In this document: piece by piece, positions 33,911 to 42,502 of the stretch
How the letters are laid out: each line of letters opens with the position of its first letter
Position numbering within the stretch: position 1 is the stretch's first letter
DNA from: UBA8437 sp963582065
GTDB taxonomy: Bacteria; Planctomycetota; Planctomycetia; Planctomycetales; Planctomycetaceae
Reading direction: 5' to 3'
DNA: 64,000 nt
Assembly (NCBI GenBank): GCA_963582065.1
Contig: CAUZRQ010000002.1
Coordinates: forward strand, 62,001-126,000
The notes under the pieces: model-generated
What the model was told of the DNA's origin: nothing
The model's input: only the letters and a program-made list of their open reading frames with translations
The model's database searches: none
Program-made: the position numbers and the translations under genes

Positions 33911-34768
33911 TTACCTGCCCAGTCGTCCTCGCGCCTGCCAGACCCGATGGGCGGTGGTCGGCTTCATTTTCGATGGCACCGACCGCCGGGAGGTCACCGG
34001 TCGGGCTTCGAGCGGATCGGGGACCTGGCGTCCGGTTGGTTGTTGGCCGGCTGCGGTCGCCCCGGGAACGGGAATCCCCGGGGTTGTTACGGCCATTCGC
34101 TGGTAGGGCACCACGCGGTAGCCCAGCAGCGGCCGGTAGGTGGTTCGGGGGACTTGCTGGAGTGCGGGACGCGAGACCCACACCATGCGATAGGAGCCGC
34201 GGTCGACCCACTGAGTCTGCCAGGTCGTAATCGGCACCTGTTTTACGACCATCTCGCGCTGGTAGATCACCGTCGGGCCGGTTGGTCGGATCGGCGTCGA
34301 GGGGTAGGCCACGCCGGGAGTTGCACGCATGGTGTAGCGAGCCGGGGACCGGGTTGTCGGCAGGGCCGCGGCCACAGGTGGGGCCGGTGGGGCCGATTGG
34401 AACACGGGAGCGGGAAGGAATTTCTGTGAAGCGATCGGAGGCGTGGTGGCTGGTGGGGCGTAGGGGAGCGTGGTCTGCGGTGTCGGCTGCGGCGCGGGGC
34501 GGTAGGCAGTTTGTGGGGTGGTGTGCCGGTTCTGGGTCTGCTTGGGGTGGCTGCAGCGAGGCCGACAGCGGCAGTTGCTGGCGTGGGTTTCGATGATCTC
34601 GACGTCCTCGTCGCGGTCGCGCTTGAGGAAGTCGAAGATCCCGGCGGGTGCCACGTCGGGTATGGCCACGACCGCCAAGCCCAACAGTAGCGGGAAAACC
34701 AGGGTTCTGGCCGAAAATCCCATCGGCCGGGCGTTGTCCTTTTTCGGGTCCAGCGACATGTCAGCCAC
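33911..34768 (-). CDS. Secreted proline-rich protein with repeated YR/VP motifs, function unknown
   Basis: Protein of 285 aa with a signal sequence or anchor (LVFPLLLGLAVVAIPDVAPAG) followed by a short Cys pair region (NCRCRPRCSH), a Pro/Thr/Gln-rich linker, and a C-terminal region with QVPITTWQTQWVDRGSY and QVPRTTYRPLLGYRVVPYQ. Proteins with tandem, degenerate YxxVPxTxYRxV segments are abundant in planctomycetes and presumed to be cell-surface, but their role is unknown. It is followed by a convergent creatininase gene. Confidence 0.6.
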   Translation of the reverse strand: MADMSLDPKKDNARPMGFSARTLVFPLLLGLAVVAIPDVAPAGIFDFLKRDRDEDVEIIETHASNCRCRPRCSHPKQTQNRHTTPQTAYRPAPQPTPQTTLPYAPPATTPPIASQKFLPAPVFQSAPPAPPVAAALPTTRSPARYTMRATPGVAYPSTPIRPTGPTVIYQREMVVKQVPITTWQTQWVDRGSYRMVWVSRPALQQVPRTTYRPLLGYRVVPYQRMAVTTPGIPVPGATAAGQQPTGRQVPDPLEARPVTSRRSVPSKMKPTTAHRVWQARGRLGR

Positions 34769-34848
34769 TCCGTTGACGGACCGAGAGACTCGGTGAATCG
34801 ACGATTCCCCCTCCGTTGACTTATCGGCACAACCGGCAAAGTCGCCTT

Positions 34849-34875
34849 AACCGGTTTTTCCGGAATTGACCGGTT
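34849..34875 (-). repeat. Inverted repeat between the Ig-like and proline-rich genes
   Basis: AACCGGT (34849-34855) and ACCGGTT (34869-34875) form a 7-bp dyad with a 13-bp loop, just after the end of the Ig-like lipoprotein gene on the minus strand. It could end that transcript, but no T run follows, so an intrinsic terminator is doubtful. Confidence 0.3.
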
Positions 34876-34935
34876 GCCGCGACCTCGGGTCCGTCCGACG
34901 ACGAGCGGATGTCACCTGGAACGAGCTGAATCGGG

Positions 34936-36156
34936 TTACGGCTGGATGGTGAATTCGCGATAGCGTGTCCCAGCCGGCGTGGACCCGGGTGATTTCCTGT
35001 CAGTGATATCGACTTCGAAGGGTCGTTCGAGGCTGTTGCCGGCCAGGTCTTCGAGCACGCTGCCGACGGCCAGTCGGTAGCGGCCGGGCTGCCAGGACGA
35101 TTGCGGAGTGAACGTCCAGGTCGACTCGTGGTCGGTCGTCTCGATGGCACCAGCCACGGGCTGACCCGCAGCGGTCTCGACTCGAACGTCGCTGTGGAGC
35201 AGTGCCCAGTCGTGGGAGCTGCCGAGTCCGCAGACGAGTGCCGAGGAGGAACGGGCCGCCGGAACGGTGATCTTCCACTTGGCCAGGTCGGGTTGTTGGT
35301 GATCGGCGGGGCCGGCGGTGAATTCACGGGTCACGGCGGTGCCCAGCGGCGTTCCACGAGCCGAGGGCCAGTCACCCGAGATGCTCAGTCGGTACCTTCG
35401 ACCTTCGGTGAGGATGGCACCGAGTTCGACGTTAAGATTCACGCCCTGCTTGACCCGGCCGGGATGAAACCACAGCGTCAGCGTTCGTCGGTCCCGGGAC
35501 CACAATTCGGTGTGACGGAATGGTCGCGGCACCGGGCGGTCGTTGTCGAGATCGTCCAGCCGGAAATAGTCCCAGATCTCGCCGAGCTGCATCGGTTCGG
35601 AGAACACGATGTAGAACTTCAGGTGGTTGGCCGGCAGGACAGCGGAGGTGGGGTAGAGCGCGGTGACGGTGGGAGCCGGCGCGGCCTCGGGAGCCGGCAC
35701 CCGGTAATGGCACTCCAGGGTGTCACCGGCCAGGTCGTGTCCGAGTTGCGGCAGAAAACGGACAACGTAGTCCTGTCCGGCCAGCAGGGGAAACGACGGG
35801 GCGAAACGGATCTCGCGGTCCGAGACCCGCTCGATCGATCCCAGCAGGGGGGCCTCGGCCCGCACTTCGATGAGACCCTCGAGTCGGTCGCTGTTTTCCT
35901 TGCCGAAGGCGGAGTCGACCGAACTGACCACGATGACGATCCGCGTCGGATCGTCGGTCTCGGGTTGGATCGCCAGCGTGAAGTGCCCGTCGGAGGACTC
36001 GAGTTCGTCCGGGCCGACGGGGGTGGTCGGCGTGGTGTGTCCGGTCTCCGGGGGCCTGGAACCCGACCCGCAGCCGGTCGGGCCCGGGAACGAGACGACC
36101 GCCGCAAGCAGCAGGCTCGCGGCGGTCGTTCGTCTGGATACCGGGAACAGTGTCAT
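34936..36156 (-). CDS. Lipoprotein with bacterial Ig-like domains
   Basis: Exported protein of 406 aa with a signal peptide ending in a lipobox (LLLAAVVSFPGPTGC). At least three Ig-like units of the SbsA type are suggested by recurring patterns such as HLKFYIVFSEPM, RDRRTLTLWFHPGR and RYRLAVGSVLEDLAGNSLE, near residues 40-140, 155-270 and 280-400. Such units in extracellular proteins are structural; there is no catalytic motif. It lies 6 bp downstream of the propeller protein gene, so the two are probably one operon. Confidence 0.75.
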   Translation of the reverse strand: MTLFPVSRRTTAASLLLAAVVSFPGPTGCGSGSRPPETGHTTPTTPVGPDELESSDGHFTLAIQPETDDPTRIVIVVSSVDSAFGKENSDRLEGLIEVRAEAPLLGSIERVSDREIRFAPSFPLLAGQDYVVRFLPQLGHDLAGDTLECHYRVPAPEAAPAPTVTALYPTSAVLPANHLKFYIVFSEPMQLGEIWDYFRLDDLDNDRPVPRPFRHTELWSRDRRTLTLWFHPGRVKQGVNLNVELGAILTEGRRYRLSISGDWPSARGTPLGTAVTREFTAGPADHQQPDLAKWKITVPAARSSSALVCGLGSSHDWALLHSDVRVETAAGQPVAGAIETTDHESTWTFTPQSSWQPGRYRLAVGSVLEDLAGNSLERPFEVDITDRKSPGSTPAGTRYREFTIQP

Positions 36157-36162
36157 CGGCGG

Positions 36163-37371
36163 TTACGGCAGGACGGCCGATTCGAGGCTGAGTTGGCCCT
36201 TGGTGTCCCGGAGCACGACGACCTTGTCGTTGGCGAACTGGTCGATGTGCTTGACACCGAACAGCACGTCGAGGACTTCCATCCCTTCAGGGCCCTTCTG
36301 CTTGGCGAAACGTCGCGAAGCTTTTTCATCGGTATCATTGGCTCCGAGGTACTTGACCACCCTGCGGGCGGCCTGCTCGTTGGTTTCCTTGGCGCCGAGG
36401 TACTTCATGTCAATGCGGCAGCCCCAGTACTGGCTGGGTCCGAACCGTCGGTTCTTGTTCCTGTGGTGGAACCGGTCGGTGTTGGTCACCAGCCAGCTTT
36501 TACCGCCCTTCTTGTAGATGAACATGTCGACCGGCCGGTTGCCGCTGCCCAGTTCGACCACGCTGGTCCCCTTGATCTTGGCTCCGTCTTCGAGTCCGTC
36601 GATGGGGAACTTGGCGATCGGGGTGCAGTTGAACGAGCCGACGATGAAGGTCTTGCCGTTTTCCTGGATCGGGATGAACGACTGGATCGGCGCCCGGGTT
36701 TCCCAGCGGCCGTGGGCCACGTGGTAGGTCTCGGTGCTGTAGACCGCGGCGGAGTTGCCGTGTTCAAGCGGAAGTGGAATCGAGTAGATCTTGCTGGCGA
36801 ATTCGCGGCCACTTTGCCCGGCGGCCAGTACCCGGCTGCCAGCCAGCTTCACGCCGGTGACATTGCTGACCTTGGCCTTGCCATTGCCGGGCAGGGTGAC
36901 CCGGACGTGGCGGGACTTGGACAGGTTGACGGCGGCCACCTTGCCGGCCCCGTCGATTGTCAGCAGGGCACTGATGCCGTCCTGCTTGCGGATCACCGAG
37001 AGGTAGATGCGACCGTTGATCCGGTTGACGACCATGTCGACGATCTGCACGCCGGTGGCCTTGGTCCCCAGTGCACCGGCGATCAGCTTATCGACATTGT
37101 CGATCCGTTTCTTCAGAGGCCTGGCCGACCCGGTGTCACCGGTGTCGATGGCCACGATCGAACCGTTTCCACGATCGGCGACCAGCAAAACGCCGTCCGT
37201 CGCGAAGCTCATCCGTCCGATCTGCTGAAACTTCAGCCCCCCGGTTTGCACGTTTTTCAGGAGCCTGTCGGCACCCTTCTTCCCGGGGGCTGCCGCCGAA
37301 CCGGTCATCGCCATAACGCCGATGCTCAGCACCAGGCCGACAACCGAAAGGGTTACGGTCTTGCGTGTCAT
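36163..37371 (-). CDS. Secreted beta-propeller-like protein, function unknown
   Basis: Protein of 402 aa with a signal peptide (TVTLSVVGLVLSIGVMAMTGSAAA). The mature part has repeated strands with the rhythm of NHL/PQQ-like propellers: MSFATDGVLLVADRGNGSIV, MVVNRINGRIYLSVIRK, VGSFNCTPIAKFPIDG and MFIYKKGGKSWLVTNTD. A short duplicated motif MKYLGAKETNEQAARRVV and VKYLGANDTDEKASRRFA is near residue 340. ATG 37371 is chosen. No enzyme motif is seen. It is followed closely by the Ig-like lipoprotein gene. Confidence 0.65.
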   Translation of the reverse strand: MTRKTVTLSVVGLVLSIGVMAMTGSAAAPGKKGADRLLKNVQTGGLKFQQIGRMSFATDGVLLVADRGNGSIVAIDTGDTGSARPLKKRIDNVDKLIAGALGTKATGVQIVDMVVNRINGRIYLSVIRKQDGISALLTIDGAGKVAAVNLSKSRHVRVTLPGNGKAKVSNVTGVKLAGSRVLAAGQSGREFASKIYSIPLPLEHGNSAAVYSTETYHVAHGRWETRAPIQSFIPIQENGKTFIVGSFNCTPIAKFPIDGLEDGAKIKGTSVVELGSGNRPVDMFIYKKGGKSWLVTNTDRFHHRNKNRRFGPSQYWGCRIDMKYLGAKETNEQAARRVVKYLGANDTDEKASRRFAKQKGPEGMEVLDVLFGVKHIDQFANDKVVVLRDTKGQLSLESAVLP

Positions 37372-37474
37372 GTCATGTCTCCCGCTCTCAGGATGTGAGG
37401 AACGCGTGTCTGTTGGAGGAGTGTCAGCATACCCAGGCCCGGCCGACTCGTCCACGATCCGAAACCCGGACCGC

Positions 37475-38089
37475 CTATCCGGCTGCCGAGATTGTCGGTG
37501 GGGTCGTCAACTGGATGGTCCGCTCGACGAATCCCGCCGGAAAATCCACGGGAGAAGTGATCAAGATGGTGGTGTTGTCGAGTCCCTCGACCACCTCGCG
37601 GATCAACTGGATTCCCGTGTCGTCGATCTCGGCCAACGGCTCGTCCAGCAGCAACAGCGTCGGTTCGATCGCCAGGGCACGTGCCAGTGCCACCCGGCGG
37701 CGTTCTCCACCCGAGAGTCCTTCGACCTGCCGTTCGGCCAGTTGTGAGCCCCCCAGCCGCTCGAGCCATTTGCGGGCGATCCGACGTCTCGTGACGCGGT
37801 CGACCCGTCGGGCGGCCAGCCCGTACTCGATGTTGCTCAGCACGCCGCCATGAAACAGCCAGGGGTGCTGGTGCACCAGGGTGATGTCACCGGCGGGACA
37901 GTTGACGGTGACCATTCCGGGAGAGACCGGTTCGAGTCCGGCCAGGACCCGCAGCAGGGTGGTCTTGCCCGAACCATTGCCGCCGCAAAGGCCCACACAT
38001 TCCCCGGCGGCAATCTCCAGGTCGCCGGCAGCCAGGATCCGGATGTCGGCTCGCCGGACAATCAGCTGGTTGGTCGAGACGATCGTCAT
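37475..38089 (-). CDS. tupC: Tungstate-type ABC transporter, ATPase
   Basis: ABC ATPase of 204 aa with Walker A GGNGSGKTTLLRVL, signature LSGGERRRVALARAL, Walker B LLLLDEPLAEID and the Q-loop LVHQHPWLFHG. It overlaps the permease gene by 4 bp (38086-38089) and completes a three-gene set in the order binding protein, permease, ATPase. The small size, without a C-terminal regulatory domain, fits TupC better than the larger ModC. Confidence 0.85.
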   Translation of the reverse strand: MTIVSTNQLIVRRADIRILAAGDLEIAAGECVGLCGGNGSGKTTLLRVLAGLEPVSPGMVTVNCPAGDITLVHQHPWLFHGGVLSNIEYGLAARRVDRVTRRRIARKWLERLGGSQLAERQVEGLSGGERRRVALARALAIEPTLLLLDEPLAEIDDTGIQLIREVVEGLDNTTILITSPVDFPAGFVERTIQLTTPPTISAAG

Positions 38090-38787
38090 GCGTCTCTCCG
38101 ATCTTCTTTTCCCAGCACCGCCACCAGCAGTGTCATCCCGGTTGCCAGCAGCAGCAGCAGGCCCCCCATCGCCAGCCCGACAGCGAACTCGCCCTTGCCG
38201 GTTTCGAGTGCCGTGGCGGTCGACAGCGTGCGGGTGCGGTCCTTGATGTTGCCGCCGACCATCATCGCGATGCCCAGTTCCGTCGAGCAGCGGGTGAAAG
38301 CCGTCAGTATCGCCAGGATCAATCCCGTGCGGGCCTCGCTGAGATAGGTCAGCAGACGACGGATTGGTCCGGCACCGAGTGTCCGGGCGGTTTCAGGGAT
38401 CCGCGGGTCGAGCGTGGCGAGAGCTCCGTGAGTCAGGGCGACGACGATCGGCAGTGCCAACAACGTCTCCCCGATGACGATTGCCGTGGGGGTGTAGAGC
38501 AGATCGAGCGGTCCCAGGGGGCCGCGGCGGGCGAGCATCCCGTAGCACAGCAGGCCCAGGAAGACCGTCGGCACCCCCAACGCCGCCCGGAACAGCACCA
38601 GGAGCAGACGCTGACCGACAAACCGGCGGCGGGCCAGGCCGGTGGCGATGGGCAGCCCGATCAGGACGGCCAGGACGACGGCTGACAGCGAGATGCTCAG
38701 CGTGCGGAGCGTGGCGTCGATGATCTGGTGATCGCCGTTGGCGATCAGCCGGACGGCTTCTCGCAGGCCCTCGACCAGGAAGTCCAT
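38086..38787 (-). CDS. tupB: Tungstate-type ABC transporter, permease
   Basis: Inner-membrane permease of 233 aa with about five membrane segments. The cytoplasmic coupling loop (ETARTLGAGPIRRLLTYLSE) is the EAA-type motif. Starts TLRTLSISLSAVVLAVLIG and LPIATGLARRRF are common in TupB. It overlaps the binding-protein gene by one base at 38787 and the ATPase gene by four, so the three are translationally coupled. Confidence 0.85.
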   Translation of the reverse strand: MDFLVEGLREAVRLIANGDHQIIDATLRTLSISLSAVVLAVLIGLPIATGLARRRFVGQRLLLVLFRAALGVPTVFLGLLCYGMLARRGPLGPLDLLYTPTAIVIGETLLALPIVVALTHGALATLDPRIPETARTLGAGPIRRLLTYLSEARTGLILAILTAFTRCSTELGIAMMVGGNIKDRTRTLSTATALETGKGEFAVGLAMGGLLLLLATGMTLLVAVLGKEDRRDA

Positions 38788-39644
38788 CAGGGAGTATCAC
38801 GCGGGTGCGGGTGGAACAGCGGTTCGCCCTCGACCCGAAATGCGGCGATCTTGGTCCGCACCGGATCGGAGATCAGGTAGTCGGCCAGCCGGATCGCCAT
38901 GGCCACGTTGATCCTTTCGTGTTTCTGGGGGTTCACCACCAGCACCCCGTAGGGGTTGTGCAACGCCGGGTCATCTTCGACCAGGGGAACCAGTGTGATC
39001 TTGTCCTTGAACTTCAAGTAGGTGCCGCGGTCGCACAGCACCTGTGCTTCCATTTCGTTGGCGGTCATCAGTGTGTGCCCCATGCCGCGGCCGGTCTCGA
39101 CATATCCGCTCCAGGTGGTCAGCCCCCCGGCGGTTTTCCAGAGCGCGAGTTCCCGCTTGTGTGTTCCGCTGTCGTCGCCTCGAGAAACGAACGGTGTGGC
39201 GGTGTCCCGGATTCCCCTGAATGCTGCCGAGATGTTCCGGCCCGAGATACCGGCGGGGTCGGACCTGGGACCCAGCAGCACGAACGAGTTGTACATCACG
39301 TCATCCCGTCGGATCGCATGTCCGGCCTTGAGAAAGTCGAGTTCACTTTTTCGGGCGTGGATCAGCAACACGTCCACGTCTCCGCCAAGTCCCAGGCTCA
39401 GGGCCTGCCCGGTCCCGACGGCGATCACGTCGACCCGCACGTTGTGAGCCGACTCAAACTCGGGAAGCAGGTGATCCATCAGGCCGGTGTCCGCCGTGCT
39501 GGTGCTTGTCGCCAGCCTGAGCACGGTGGGTTCGCTGGCGGTCGGTCCTGGTCCGATGGTTGCCCCGGCCTGTTCTTCGAATCCGCCACCGCACGCCGAC
39601 AACCCGAGCACAGTGGCTACGATGGCACCGAGTGCGAGTCGCAT
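38787..39644 (-). CDS. tupA: Tungstate-binding lipoprotein
   Basis: Periplasmic binding protein of about 285 aa. The signal peptide ends in a lipobox (VATVLGLSAC). TupA landmarks are LATSTSTADTGLMDHLLPEFE (the Thr/Ser cluster that binds oxyanion; 20 or fewer shown), VIAVGTGQALSLGLGGD, VDVLLIHARKSELDF and VSRGDDSGTHKREL. The length fits. Presence of a tungstate-specific rather than molybdate system suggests a tungsten or molybdenum enzyme elsewhere in the genome; none is in the window. ATG 39644 is preferred to the in-frame ATG at 39683. Confidence 0.85.
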   Translation of the reverse strand: MRLALGAIVATVLGLSACGGGFEEQAGATIGPGPTASEPTVLRLATSTSTADTGLMDHLLPEFESAHNVRVDVIAVGTGQALSLGLGGDVDVLLIHARKSELDFLKAGHAIRRDDVMYNSFVLLGPRSDPAGISGRNISAAFRGIRDTATPFVSRGDDSGTHKRELALWKTAGGLTTWSGYVETGRGMGHTLMTANEMEAQVLCDRGTYLKFKDKITLVPLVEDDPALHNPYGVLVVNPQKHERINVAMAIRLADYLISDPVRTKIAAFRVEGEPLFHPHPRDTP

Positions 39645-39716
39645 GGTGGAACCGATGAAGAACTGGGCCAACAAGGGGATCACTTTATTCCAGTTGAGCG
39701 AGGGGAGAAGAGCTGG

Positions 39717-42401
39717 TCAGCGAGGGCCGGCTCGAACCGGCGACTGTACGCCACCCAGCCGACCGCCGTCCTTTCGCAGGGCATCACCGAGGTGATCGAA
39801 GAGCTCGGTTCCCGAGATGTGGCCATCGGCGTCGGTGTCGGCCAGTCCGCGGAAGCCATTGGCGATGTGCCAGGCGAACAGGCCGTGCCGTCGCTGCGGA
39901 TCAGCCAGTCCCTTTTGTCCATCACCGCAGCTGGCGATCACCGTGGTGGTCTTGAGCCGTTTGCCGAGAGTGGCCAGCAGGGCGGCACCGTCGGGCTGAC
40001 GTTGCAGGTCGCGACCATTGCCGTCGTGTGTCACGTCCAGCAGCCAGGTCTTTTCGGCCCCGCCACTCGATTCGATCTGGTCGGCCAGCCACTCCAGTGA
40101 GACGCCTGTCTCGGCCATGTTTTCCCAGTCGAAGCCACGAGGGGCCAGCCACAGGCGATCGTCGTCGCCGCGATAGACGTGCCCGGTGGTGTAGACGACC
40201 AGTTCGGCGCGGCCTCGCAGTTCGCCCAGGAACCCGGTCACCTGCTTCTGGAGTTCGGCTCGAGGAGTGTCATTCAGCAGCTTGGCATGGCTGCCGTCGG
40301 TGGGGACACGGTAGAACCACGCCAGGTGGTTGGAGACCAGTTTCAGGTCACCACCGGCGAATGGCAGCGGGGTCAGGGACTTGTCCCGGTAACGGCTGGT
40401 GCCGATCAACAGGGCCCAGCGGTGAGGGTAGGCACCGCGCTCGGCGGCGACCAGCAGAGTTCGGCCACCATCGGGCTCGGCCGAGATCCACACCGTGTCG
40501 TCGGGTCGCAGGTCGACCAGTTGAGACGGTCGGCTGTTGAGAAACACCGCAGCCTCCTTGTCGACCGTCAGGTTGACGGTGCCGTTGGAGGACTTGACGG
40601 TCAGGCGACCGGAAGGGAAATCGATCGAGTCGATGGCACCACGGATCATCGGTTGTCGGGCCTGGATGACGGCGACAGCCGAGATTGTCTCGGCGTGATC
40701 GACGATCACCAGCATGTCCTGTTCGATTGACTTCAGCGACCAGGCGGCCCGCTCGGCCGCCGCGGCACCCTGTCCGGCCAGGCTGGCGTTGTCGGCGAGT
40801 GTCCAGGACCGGTAGCCGGGGCTGCTGGCTCCCTGCTGAAGTTGCAGGGTCAATCGCCGCTTGGTCACGTCGATCCGGTTGACCCGTCCCACGGTCTTCA
40901 TCGTCCGCTGGATATCGACTCGGATGGCCAGCCTCGAACCGCTGCCACCGGCATCGCGGACGTGGACCGCGGTGATTTGATCGCCGGGCTCGACATCGAC
41001 AAGGTCGCCGGTGCGGCCGTTGAGTCTCATCTGCGTCCCGTCGGCGATTCGCAGCCCGATGTCGTCGCGATCGTCGCCGGCCTGTGGGGACAGCACCAGT
41101 CGCGAGGCGGGCACATCCAGTCCCCCGACCAGTCCCTGGTGAGTCGTTGCGGGTGCCACGGTCAGCTCGATCACCCGCGGTGATTCGTCAACGGTCCGTT
41201 TCAGTTCAAGCCGATCGCCGGGGGAGAGATCGGCCAGGGTTCCGTGCTCCTTGCCATCGCTGTTTCGCGAGATCACCACGTGCACGTCGTCGTCCAGGCT
41301 GACGTCGCTCGAGATGCCGGTCGTCATGTTCCTGACCCGCAACCGGTGTCCGTCGTCGGTGATCTCCTCAAGCACGACGACGTCGGAAACGGTGTCGCCG
41401 TCTCGGGGAGCCCGAGTCGGTCCACCGCCGGGAAGGAAGACCATCAGCAGCGAGAGGAAGACCGACGCACAGACGGCGGCGATGGCCAGCGTACGCCGCC
41501 GATTGACCGGCTCGCCTGCCGTGGTGTCCTTGTCCGTCTCGTCCGCTTCTTCGGGGCCATCCTTGCGGATGATCTTCACGTCGACGTTGAGGTCCGAGAG
41601 GGCGTCCTCGGCCGAGTTGTACCTCCGTGACTTGTCCTTTTCTGTGAGTTTCTGGATGACCTTCGCCAGGTCCTCGGGGACTCCCTCCAGGACCGCGCTG
41701 ATCCTCGGCAGTCGACGATCCGCCGCCGCGTGCCATTCGATCCAGGGATCCTCCCCCGTCACATCACTCCGCATGGCCCCCAGCCCCAGCGCGAGTTCTT
41801 CGAATGGAGGACCGCACATCAGCTCGTAGGCGGAAAACCCGAGTGAGTAGAGGTCGCTGCTGGCTTCGATCTCGCCGAAGTCCTCCGAAACGACCTCCGG
41901 CGCGATGTAGCGGGTGGCTCCCTTGAGCAACGTTCCGTCCCGATCGCTGACCCGACGCGAGAGACCGAAGTCGCCGATTTTGATCCGGCGGCGGGCGTCG
42001 ATCATCATGTTTGACGGCTTGATGTCTCCGTGGACGATTCCGCGGCCGTGCAAGTAGTGCAGGGCACGCAGGCAATGGGCCAGCGTGGTCTTCAGGGCCC
42101 GCAGGTCCATCTGTCTCCCGGCCAATCGCTCGGCCAGCGTCCCCTGCATCAGTTCCATCACCAGCCAGCCTCGCTGGCGGTCGATGTCGTAGATCGTGAT
42201 GACGTTGGGGTGCTGCAGCGAGGCGAGCAGTTGGGCTTCCTGCCAGTAGCGGTCCAGTTGCAGGGTTCCGCCGAGGAACTCGTCGCGGATCTGCTTGACG
42301 GCGACCTCGCGACCCAGTTCAAGATCACGGGCCCGGTAGACGGTCGTGTACCGCCCGGTCCCGACGGTTTCGAGCTGTTCGTATCGGGTTTCGCCGGCCA
42401 C
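39717..42401 (-). CDS. Membrane Ser/Thr kinase with degenerate caspase domain and EF-hand
   Basis: Fusion protein of 894 aa. Residues 7-265 are a Hanks-type kinase with all key parts: VGTGRYTTVYRARD, VAVK (Lys36), HGDIKPSN (Asp126), GDFGLS (Asp144). One membrane segment spans about 303-325. Residues 335-660 are beta-rich, with several repeats ending in a GD turn. From about 662 a caspase-like domain begins (WALLIGTSRYRD), retains the His in VVYTTGHV, but has Thr where the catalytic Cys should be (LLDVTHDG, residue 791). A perfect EF-hand loop (DTDADGHISGTE) lies at 855-866. So the kinase looks active and the caspase inactive, with possible Ca binding. It is downstream of the Tad and FHA genes on the same strand. 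Confidence 0.85.
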   Translation of the reverse strand: MAGETRYEQLETVGTGRYTTVYRARDLELGREVAVKQIRDEFLGGTLQLDRYWQEAQLLASLQHPNVITIYDIDRQRGWLVMELMQGTLAERLAGRQMDLRALKTTLAHCLRALHYLHGRGIVHGDIKPSNMMIDARRRIKIGDFGLSRRVSDRDGTLLKGATRYIAPEVVSEDFGEIEASSDLYSLGFSAYELMCGPPFEELALGLGAMRSDVTGEDPWIEWHAAADRRLPRISAVLEGVPEDLAKVIQKLTEKDKSRRYNSAEDALSDLNVDVKIIRKDGPEEADETDKDTTAGEPVNRRRTLAIAAVCASVFLSLLMVFLPGGGPTRAPRDGDTVSDVVVLEEITDDGHRLRVRNMTTGISSDVSLDDDVHVVISRNSDGKEHGTLADLSPGDRLELKRTVDESPRVIELTVAPATTHQGLVGGLDVPASRLVLSPQAGDDRDDIGLRIADGTQMRLNGRTGDLVDVEPGDQITAVHVRDAGGSGSRLAIRVDIQRTMKTVGRVNRIDVTKRRLTLQLQQGASSPGYRSWTLADNASLAGQGAAAAERAAWSLKSIEQDMLVIVDHAETISAVAVIQARQPMIRGAIDSIDFPSGRLTVKSSNGTVNLTVDKEAAVFLNSRPSQLVDLRPDDTVWISAEPDGGRTLLVAAERGAYPHRWALLIGTSRYRDKSLTPLPFAGGDLKLVSNHLAWFYRVPTDGSHAKLLNDTPRAELQKQVTGFLGELRGRAELVVYTTGHVYRGDDDRLWLAPRGFDWENMAETGVSLEWLADQIESSGGAEKTWLLDVTHDGNGRDLQRQPDGAALLATLGKRLKTTTVIASCGDGQKGLADPQRRHGLFAWHIANGFRGLADTDADGHISGTELFDHLGDALRKDGGRLGGVQSPVRAGPR

Positions 42402-42502
42402 CGCGTCGGTCCTCAGGGCAATCCCCCCCGATCGGGGGGACGGTCCGATTATGCCCCCACAGGGGCGATGGCGGAAGGGAACGATACCGGGTGAGGACCG
42501 GT

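Noticed and set aside
35101..37398. 765-codon open frame on the plus strand
   Set aside because: Antisense to two exported proteins with signal peptides; no recognisable domain and odd amino-acid composition.
39716..39790. GGTTCGAGCC on the minus strand resembling a tRNA 3' end
   Set aside because: It is inside the kinase coding end, the loop and stem lengths do not fit together and no acceptor partner is found.
39717..40420. Active caspase/metacaspase protease
   Set aside because: The catalytic Cys position is Thr and the second Gly of the GHG motif is Val, so proteolysis is unlikely.
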